From the NCBI GenBank assembly GCA_013368325.1, contig JAACJK010000163.1:1240001-1304000 (forward strand): DNA of 64,000 nucleotides, given 5' to 3'. This document shows, one piece after another, positions 56,470 through 64,000 of this stretch (positions within the stretch are counted from its first letter, which is position 1; each line of letters starts with the position of its first letter). Source of the DNA: Ephemerocybe angulata (taxonomy: Eukaryota; Basidiomycota; Agaricomycetes; Agaricales; Psathyrellaceae). A model generated the notes under the pieces. The model did no database searches. It was not told where the DNA came from and saw nothing but the letters and a program-made list of their open reading frames with translations. The position numbers and the translations under genes are program-made.

Positions 56470-58127
56470 GTCGTCGAAGCGAACGCTTGGTCTGGAAATG
56501 TTATTCGCAACGCGTCGGGGAAGGACAGTGAACGGGCTCTAGGAGAGGAAATTAATCGGGGGTGTATGGTATGGTATGGATCCAAGGGAGGAAAGGGACA
56601 GTGCAGGACGGTGCATCAAGCGCCAGGTTTCGCATTTGTGTGCCTTTGAAAGGGTGACGGAATCTATGTATATCTTTAGGTTACGCCAATTCGTAGATGC
56701 CGGGTCAACGGCCTACAGGAGGCAGTGACTTTCCTGGGTCGTCCCCACAAGTGATAAACCCGATTCAATTGATATGTGCGCACCGCCCAAACTTGCCCCT
56801 GCTAACTTCAGCCATAAAGAAGTGCCCGACTTGGACGGCCAAAGGAAGACCGGCTCAAATTCGGGAGATAGCAACACATGCTCGACACTTCTGGCGCGCA
56901 TTTATTTTGCCTCCCGCAAAATGCTTTACCGATTATCATTATTTTGCGAGCCCTGCCTTTAGGATGGTGATAAGATAAATCTTCCTGAGACCACTCACTG
57001 AGGGGGAATGTAAAAATTTGCCTCCCCTTTCACATCTCAGTTGCGGGTGATGGTGTCCCAGGTGTGGATGTGGAACTCGCGCAGGATGGGCCGTCCGAAA
57101 GGTTTAAGGCAGGCTAAACGAAATATTTTGCCGTGGCTTAGGGTAAGCCTCAAAATGAGGATAATTGCTGTAGTGTTTTGCGAGAGGTAAGATAGAGCGG
57201 CGCCAGATGTGTAAGCATCAGCTTGAAAGGAATGCAATATATCCTGCAGCAGCCCAAGGCGGCGATAAGTATAATGCTGGGCTCCTTAACGACAACTTAC
57301 TAGGATGTCATCATGATATGTGCAGACTGTTCGCCATCGTTCCATTCAAACCAGTTTCAAAATGATAGTTTTGCTTGGGGTTGGCATCCAACCCAAATTC
57401 ATCCGGAAACCTGCAGCCCATACGGAATGACACCACCACAAATGATCTTCGGGAACGAGGGTTGAGGCCTGGCGCCTACGATGAGGACATCCTTTCGCCA
57501 AAGTCTCGCAGTCGGAGCTTCCGGACCACTGATGTGTCTGTCACGAAACATTGATGTGAAGATTTGGAGCCACGTTGTTTTGGGCGCTTAAAGGTAGATT
57601 GCGGTTCCACTCCCAACCTCTCCCAACACGGTACTTGCATCAGCCTTCTACAGCCCCACTAATAAGCTTTGGAACCAGGCGAAATCATGATGTTGAGCTT
57701 ACCCGTATCGCGTGACTGTCCAGCTATTCGAGACCTAGACTCGACGACGCACAGTCGAGAGAAGCTAACTCCCAAGAGCTGCGAGCTGACTCAAGTGCTG
57801 GCTGACAAGGACAGAATGTGCCAGACAGCGAATGAAGAAATGCGTGTGCGGACCCGCATATGTCCCGCGATAGATTACGACAAATTGGACAGAACAGAAC
57901 TGCCGCGCATAGCGCATCTGAGAGAAGCCAAGGTCAGTTGATCGGAAGGGGGGACCACTGTGTGAAAAGACACACCAGACCGGAAGTGAGTTCTTTCGAG
58001 AAAAGATAAGTTGCGATGCATATCCATAGTAAAATCTCCTAGGCATACCTTTCTAAAAACTCTTCTTAACTCCTTCCTTCTCCCGCAAAGTATAGCTCTT
58101 GGAAGCTTGTCTATTGCAAGGTTCTTA
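56470..58127. other. intergenic, no gene seen
   Basis: About 1.66 kb between the paralog 2 start and the 3' end of Mid1. Several frames of 60-100 codons exist on both strands but show no family content or splice structure. Confidence 0.5.
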
Positions 58128-59555
58128 TCAACCCAACTGGCACCATACATTCCCATAGCGATCTTGCGCGACTCCAGTCAGCCCTTCGCCTTGATCTCCG
58201 TCTTTCCCATCTATATACCCAATCCCATAACTCGCTGCTCCGTTGAACTGAGAGGTTGGACACTTGAAACCCAGGAACGAAGGACACGCGCGATCCATAG
58301 CATTGCATGTCTCGATGCACGGTAGCAGCATCTGATATGCGCTGTCAAACTGTGGCAAGAATTTGTTTCGCGGTGTTGTGGACGTTTGCTGCGGCATTAG
58401 CGCCGAGAGAACTTGCTGCTGGTCGTTCTTCGATGCACTGAGGCCAGTTGCGGTAGGTAACGGAGGAATGGAAGAGAATCCGTTGGGATTCGAGAGACTC
58501 GGTTCAGAGCATCGTGGCAATGAAATGGTGCAAAGCCACTTGCGGTATTCCCGTTGGCAGTCGGCGCATGTGACAAGTGGGGAGTACATGTCTCTGCCAC
58601 AAGCGAAACTGTTGAGAGTCACCGTGAAATTGGTGAGGTACGATCGGATCGGGTCGCTCAAGGTGGTGGGTAGAGTGTTTCCTGTGTAGATCTCGGCGCC
58701 GTTAGGGGGAGCTGCTAGGGGCATGGCATAGGCGACGCCAGGGCAGTATGGAAGATTAGCGACGAGTGGGCAAGGGAATGCCGCTGACTTTGTGGCAAAG
58801 TACATGGGCCCAGCGATTTTGGTGGAATCAAGGATTAGGTATGCCGTGTAGTTTGTCGCGGGGGTCAACCCGCCGAGAAGAAACTGGCTTCGCCAGCCTG
58901 CTTCGTCCCGGAGCCATAGACTTTGGTTGAGATTGACGTTCCCCTGTGATTCAATAATCGACTGTCTTGTGGCGAAGCAGCTGGTCTGAGGATGCGCGTC
59001 GTTTGTGGTGGGAAATAGTGCCAACGTGTAGTTGGGGGTGACGTCGGGTTGAAATGCTTGTGGTACGTCCACTGGTAACATGGTGTAGTTTGGGTATGTG
59101 GGTTGAGGAGTTTCGACGCGGCTAAATGGAGGGGAGAAGATGATAGCTTGGTTTGATGTGCTGTCTCCGAATAATGGTATCTGGGAGGCGTTGAGGGCTT
59201 GATGCATCGGCTGTCCTGTGGTGCTGAGAGCGATTTCGAATGAACCGGTCCCCTCCACCGCGACTGCACCACCGCTCTCGAAGGCCGAGGTAAAGTTCCC
59301 TTGACCATTAATGAGTATGATATCCGTCGTTGGTGTCGCGGAGCCGCTTTCGGTGGTCACCAAAAAGCGAAGGCCCGAGTTCTGAGAGCAAGTAGCAACC
59401 GAAACCGATACGAGGGGAGCTGAGGGGATCTCGAAGGGGCCGTTACCACTGTTGAATTGAGAGACGGCATCGAGGGGTAACTTCAATCTCGTCTGAGCGG
59501 CCGCGGACAGTATGTTCGTTAGGAGGCATATCAGGGTTGACGGAAGTAAATGCAT
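58128..59555 (-). CDS. MID1: Mid1-type stretch-activated calcium channel component
   Basis: Single exon, 475 aa. It has a signal peptide (MHLLPSTLICLLTNILSAAAQT), an N-glycosylation-rich ectodomain (many NxT/NxS such as NYTML, NYTAY, NFTVT) and the diagnostic Cys-rich C-terminal half: FACGRDMYSPLVTCADCQREYRKWLC, LPRCSEP, LLPCIETCNAMDRACPSFLGFKCP, and YGIGYIDG near the end. In yeast Mid1 acts with the Cch1 channel at the plasma membrane to admit Ca2+ on mating, ER or mechanical stress. Slightly shorter than the yeast protein. It is the last host gene before the inverted element copy; the 309 bp upstream of its ATG, up to the element, must hold its promoter. Confidence 0.88.
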   Translation of the reverse strand: MHLLPSTLICLLTNILSAAAQTRLKLPLDAVSQFNSGNGPFEIPSAPLVSVSVATCSQNSGLRFLVTTESGSATPTTDIILINGQGNFTSAFESGGAVAVEGTGSFEIALSTTGQPMHQALNASQIPLFGDSTSNQAIIFSPPFSRVETPQPTYPNYTMLPVDVPQAFQPDVTPNYTLALFPTTNDAHPQTSCFATRQSIIESQGNVNLNQSLWLRDEAGWRSQFLLGGLTPATNYTAYLILDSTKIAGPMYFATKSAAFPCPLVANLPYCPGVAYAMPLAAPPNGAEIYTGNTLPTTLSDPIRSYLTNFTVTLNSFACGRDMYSPLVTCADCQREYRKWLCTISLPRCSEPSLSNPNGFSSIPPLPTATGLSASKNDQQQVLSALMPQQTSTTPRNKFLPQFDSAYQMLLPCIETCNAMDRACPSFLGFKCPTSQFNGAASYGIGYIDGKDGDQGEGLTGVAQDRYGNVWCQLG

Positions 59556-59864
59556 AGTAGGATAGCCGAGGATGGGATTGAAAAGAGGAAACTTGGAGGT
59601 GCTGGACGATGTCCTGGGTATTATGTGTCACTGGCCTTATTGCATGCGTTTCAGTAACAGGTACCTCAAACTGCAAAGATACACGCGTGCTTACCGGCAT
59701 TTGAGCCTTTCGTCAAGGTCGTTCGGGGTCAAGTTGTAACGACCAGCTCGTCCGTGATGGGACATAATTAGCCCAGTGTACATAGAGGGTATCTCATTCA
59801 CACGCTGGCTTCGAACCCCAGCGAGGCCGTTTAGAAAGTCGCATTGAAGTCGAGCCAAAAAATG
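59556..59864. other. Mid1 upstream region ending at the inverted element
   Basis: 309 bp, no gene. It ends ...CCAAAAAATG directly at the element 3' terminus. Read from the element outward, the flank is CATTTTTTGG. Confidence 0.6.
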
Positions 59865-59921
59865 GGTTTCGGTGCCATTCACCTGGGTAACGAAGGGGGA
59901 AAGAGGACGAAAAAAGAATTC

Positions 59922-59939
59922 CGGCACCGAGAGGTGCCG
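59922..59939. promoter_or_regulatory. 3'-end hairpin of copy 4
   Basis: CGGCACC-GAGA-GGTGCCG as read on the plus strand; the reverse complement of the hairpin in copies 1-3. Confidence 0.75.
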
Positions 59940-60082
59940 AAACTGGAAAGGTCTTCCCCTGACAGAACAAGAGAACAATGAAAGCACAAGAACATAATTA
60001 TGAGTGCGTAGATACAAGATAGGGACAAGTATAGTGTACTAATAATGCTAATGGATCCCAGAATGAATATAGCTATACCGGC

Positions 60083-63000
60083 TTAGGGCTTGAACGTGCA
60101 GCGACGGCCGTTGTCCACACCTTTGCAGCCAGATGTGCGAAGGCACGTCTTACATGGAACCGTGCACGGAACGGGGCAGCGGTCAATGTTGTTGTTTCCG
60201 GGGCACTCTGGTGTGTGACATCGTCGACAAGACTTGAGTTTTGACCGCTTTCTTTTGTCTTCTGGGACAATGTGACGCCGCTTCAGCGAACCTGGCACGC
60301 GAGACTGGGAATCGACACTCGAGGCTGAATTGGACGTGGATATGGCAACGGAAGGCGACGTAGTCATTGGGAGTGGAGACCAAGGGTCTGGCAATACTGG
60401 CTGCGGCGCGAAGTGGGACATCCAGGTGGATCCTGGACCGGGCACTGGGGCCATGCCGGATGTGAGCGATGGCTGGGATGCTGATGGGAGAATCGAAGGC
60501 TGGATATGAGGCTGAGGGGTGGAGAACATGGCTGGAAGTGAAATCGATGGCGGAATGCTGATGGCGATGGTATCCGGGATAGCAGAACCATCCATGAGGT
60601 CACGGACGCCGCGCGAGGGCTCAGTCTGAGTGGCCGAGCCTGTGAGGCGCGTAGGGAAAGGCTGGTCCTCGGCTGCAAAGATGCGCGCGGTCTGCTTGGT
60701 TGTCGCCATAGCTTCGTATATCAGCTCTTGTGACGCCCGGATATTGTTCGATTTATCCCATGACTTTGAGTACGCTTCCATAACCTCCGGCGTGACATAC
60801 ATTCTCTCGATGCCGTCTGCAGTTGCATTCCACTTCTGGGTTATGGCAGTGAAGTCGACTTTTTTCTTTCCGTCGGCCGCTACCTCTCCGGTTACAGTCC
60901 GAACAAGGTCGAAGAAGTGTTTATGCGCTGCTAACGTGGTGGGGGGAAGGACAGGGAGAGCGAGGTTTTCACGTTTGCGAAGCCAGTCGTTGTTGGCATT
61001 TAGCTTATTGAATTTGGTGCGTGCTTCATTACTGTAGGGCTCCATTTTGTAGCGAATTCGAAGCGACTCTAGTAGAGAGGACACCGTCAATTTATGAGAA
61101 GGAGCTTGTGCATGAGCTGTGAGGACACTTACCTGGAAATGGACATACACCAAACTTTTCCTTCGTTCCCTCGTAGAGATCACCGCAAATCCAATCGCGG
61201 TACGACTTGGTGCCCCCAGTCATGTCCGACAGATACATTAGAAGAAAAGATGTCCGATTAATCATCTGAAGGTCGTGGTGATAATCATAGTCGAGGTTGA
61301 ATAAATGTGTCGCCCAGGCCTGCGGGACCATAAGATCAATTGCAACTCGCGATATCAAGCAACGGGACGGCGCACCTGCAAGTTGTACCATGTCCGGTGG
61401 TCGGTTAGACAGTTTCCAGTGAATCGAGGGCCTGCTATTTCAAGAATGGAGAGTAAGCGCTACCGTCCACTTCATAAGAGCGGCTGTACTCACCATTCAA
61501 CGCCCCAAACTTGCGATATATATCCCCGTGTGGCCCACCTTCGACGTTATTCGTTCCGCGAAGGCATTTCCACAGCTGAAGGCCATGATTGTCAAACCCG
61601 GCTTTCTCGTACATTGGGACGTCATCAAGATCGGAGAAGTACCCCAGCCGCGCAAGCTCCAGCAGCGAATTGGCCTTCTCCCACACAGCTGGCGTGAACA
61701 GAGCCTCACCCGTTTTGGCGTCCTTTGCATTACTGAATACACTGTACACATGCTCGATTGCAGCGACTAGGACACTCGGGGCAGGGATGTACCGCGGTGT
61801 ACGTTTGGTAATCCAGCGGGGGTTGCGTGCGAGCATTGCTTCGAAGCTAAGGTTAAAAACCTTTTTACAGATTTTATCGACTTGTTTTCTGGCCTCAGGA
61901 TCCCAACGCAGGATGTGATCGCGGAGGGTGCGCAGGAAGGGAACGGAAGCGCCGTGTGTACGAGAGAGAGGTAAGCTGTGAAAGGCGTGAAAAATGTCCT
62001 TCTTGATTTTTGAGTAGACTTCGTTGGCGGATGTCGGTGTTGACGAGACTATTGCTTCCAAACGTGCGATGGTATCATCCACGAGCTGGACAATATCTGG
62101 ATCTACCGCTGTAATATATCAGCCACAAAGCCATGGTTATAGAAGTACTAGCACGCGCACCATTCAATGAGCCGGATTTGGTGTCTTCGTCAGCCAATGT
62201 CGAAGCAGCGGCTTGAAGCATGTCTGTATATTCCGGGTATTCCGATTCACCTGAATCCTCCATCAGTTTGCCCAGCTCGTCCTCATCCTCTCCTTCGTCA
62301 TCCAAGTCTGCACCCCCGGTTGTGATTGCTGCAGCCGCCTCAGGAGCCTGGACTGTGGACCTCGGAGTCGTTTCTGCTAGAGACGTAGGGCTCGGCTCAT
62401 TGTAGAAACGCAAATGATCTGTTAAAGCTACCATCTGAAATATGCCGGATTCCTGTGGTGGACACGCGCTTTGAACCTGGCGAATGGTGAATGTCCCAGC
62501 ATTGTGCTTGTCGCTTCTCTCGCGCGGAAGTAGATGCAAGGTGGCGGAGGCAGTTGGCATCAGGACATGGTCGACATCGATGAGAATGCGGCGCTTCGAT
62601 GGCACTTTAATGCGGACGTTTTGGAACGATGATGGTTGCATTGAAGATATAGACCCATGGGCGATAGGAAGGCCACCGTCCTGCGTGTAAAGTGTTACCC
62701 GCGTTCCTGCAGGCGTGTTGGTGTCGATCAGGGCGGGCGCCGTGTGCTGACTCGCAACTTCGTACACCTTCAATGTTGCGTACACATCCAGGGCAGCGTA
62801 GAGCCGGAGTTCTTCAGGAAGCGAGGAACATTCCCAATCCTCCGATTTCCGCGAGCTCTCTTCCTTCGGGAGGTACTTGTTCATTAATTGCTTGACGAGT
62901 GCATCAAGCGACCCTGTACGGTTTCGTGCAAGCAGCCCCTGTCGGATGCAGTATTCCTTGAGGTCGATGAGGTTGAAGGACTTCTGCTTTCCGAGTACGG

Positions 63001-64000
63001 GGAACTGTTTCTTAAGGCGAGTAAAGTCTGCTTTGATGGCGCTTCCGACCTTATAAACATTGGGAGAGACGAGAATCCGCAGCAAGGATGGAGGAAGCCG
63101 TCCATTGAGTCTATGTACCTAATACATGCAATATGTATATCAAAATTCAGTCCAAGCGAAGCGCAATCCAGAAACGTACAGGAATAATGTAGATATCTTC
63201 TGGCTGGGACTGTGCGTACAGCTGAATAATCGAAACGCCGGTAGTCTTGCTGATATTCCACTCAGCATCAAACCCCAGAACGAGAGTCGATGCGGGGTCA
63301 AGGTCCAATGGGTTTAAGAGGGCGGACATGGTGGCTTCGATAAGGGAAGGGCTATCGAGAACCGTGGTGCGAATCGATCTCGGAAGGACCAGTTCTTCGA
63401 GACCATGCGCAGCAGCAGCCGGCTTGAGATTTTCGGCGAGCGATGGAAAAGCCTTGAAAAGCATGGCTTTATCCTACACAAAGCATCAGCAAAATCTTAA
63501 GAATGAAAGTTGAGAGTGTCATACCTTCAATGGATCATCAGAGAATGCAATAGGAGGCTCCTGGTAGCCATACTGCCTCATTGAGTTACTCATCTCCGCC
63601 AGAGGCCCCATCCTTTCATCGTGAGCCTTCGTCAAAGTCAAGACCTGCGCCCGGATGTATCTCGAGTCCATCAAAGTCCACAGCGCACGGAATACCGGCA
63701 CCCCACCATCCTTCGCAATATGCTTCGTAATCTAGAACCAGATGTCAATGAGATGAACAGCAGATGAAGAAAGTGAGTACCTTGTGCGAGTCATCAATCG
63801 CAATTTGATCGGGCGCTAAAAGAGCGGTGTGTTGGTTTGCCGCGTTCTCGTCAAGTTCTATGGCGCGGTTCATCATGGACGTGAGATACTTAGCACTCGG
63901 GACAAAGCCGCCATATCCCTGAACATCGCCGAAGTCACCAAAGTCAGGAACTCGGCCAGCAGCGAGGAAGGAGTGGAGGGTCGGCTGTCCCGGTCGAATG
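60083..64000 (-). CDS. large zinc-ribbon / DEDDy 3'-5' exonuclease protein of the element, copy 4, 5' partial
   Basis: Exons in gene order: part of exon 5 (>64000-63781), 63731-63525, 63473-63180, 63118-62161, 62108-61494, 61434-61376, 61319-61133, 61068-60083. It includes the complete exonuclease core, the RGTNNVEGGPH motif and the Cys cluster, all identical to copies 1 and 2. The AT-hooks and the zinc-ribbon part lie beyond the window. Confidence 0.85.

Larger units (their letters stand above)
59865..64000 (-). mobile_element. DEDDy-exonuclease element, copy 4 (inverted, 5' part outside window)
   Basis: The sequence is the reverse complement of element positions 1892-6027: the 3' end GAAACC lies at 59865 and the copy runs to the window edge. 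All translated frames match copies 1 and 2, and the Ala448 codon is present. The inverted-repeat partner and hairpin (59922-59939) are intact. The 5' 1.89 kb and the other flank are not visible, so it cannot be said whether this is a single copy or the start of another array. Confidence 0.92.

Noticed and set aside
57669..57941. 90-codon plus-strand frame between paralog 2 and Mid1
   Set aside because: No recognisable domain, no neighbouring exons and ordinary intergenic composition.
59807..59818. tRNA B-box-like sequence (GGTTCGAAGCC on the minus strand) beside copy 4, as a possible tRNA target site
   Set aside because: No A-box, cloverleaf or acceptor stem could be built around it; the local stem has a 9-nt loop unlike a T-arm.

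Overview
The window looks like nuclear DNA of a basidiomycete fungus, most likely an Agaricomycete. Genes are broken by many short (about 45-80 bp) GT-AG introns. The product set is fungal: Cdc6, Mid1, a membrane-anchored Grx6/7-type glutaredoxin, F-box expansions, and one-pass membrane proteins with two beta-sandwich-like repeats. All exon structures below were derived by hand from splice signals, reading frame and comparison between paralogs inside the window; no database was searched.

Layout. 1-23,245 is ordinary gene space: a Ser/Pro-rich protein (5' partial), a HAD phosphatase, a glutaredoxin, two paralogous multi-pass membrane proteins flanking an O-fucosyltransferase-like gene, two related F-box-type genes (one with a damaged F-box), Cdc6 with an MCB site upstream, an acidic protein and a coiled-coil protein. 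23,361-41,442 is three head-to-tail copies of one 6,027-bp element. 41,443-59,864 holds an F-box gene that has lost its 5' half at the array border, its intact tandem duplicate, a third F-box gene, a phytanoyl-CoA-dioxygenase-like gene, a mitochondrial carrier, a convergent pair of paralogous one-pass membrane proteins and Mid1. 59,865-64,000 is a fourth copy of the element, inverted and cut by the window end.

The striking system is the 6,027-bp element. It carries a single spliced gene (12 exons, about 1,569 aa). The protein combines AT-hooks, an acidic linker, a CxxC...CxxxC zinc-ribbon-like region, a complete DEDDy 3'-5' exonuclease core, an RGTNNVEGGPH motif of transposase flavour and a nine-cysteine C-terminal cluster. 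I see no DDE/DDD transposase, reverse transcriptase, tyrosine recombinase, Rep or helicase. The ends carry an 11-bp subterminal inverted repeat, the 5' region a 58-bp palindrome and repeated CGATAAC motifs, and the 3' end a perfect hairpin. The three tandem copies have equal length; between them I found one substitution and one junction base of difference. Unit-to-unit junctions lack target-site duplications. This fits a very recently active DNA element that multiplies through circles, concatemers or rolling replication, possibly with an exonuclease-type nuclease as its key enzyme.

The array and copy 4 form an inverted repeat around 18.4 kb of genes. The base triplet flanking the array on its left also follows the 3' end of copy 4, which suggests that the intervening segment may have been inverted by recombination between copies. 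This gives a concrete prediction for where the missing half of the broken F-box gene lies.
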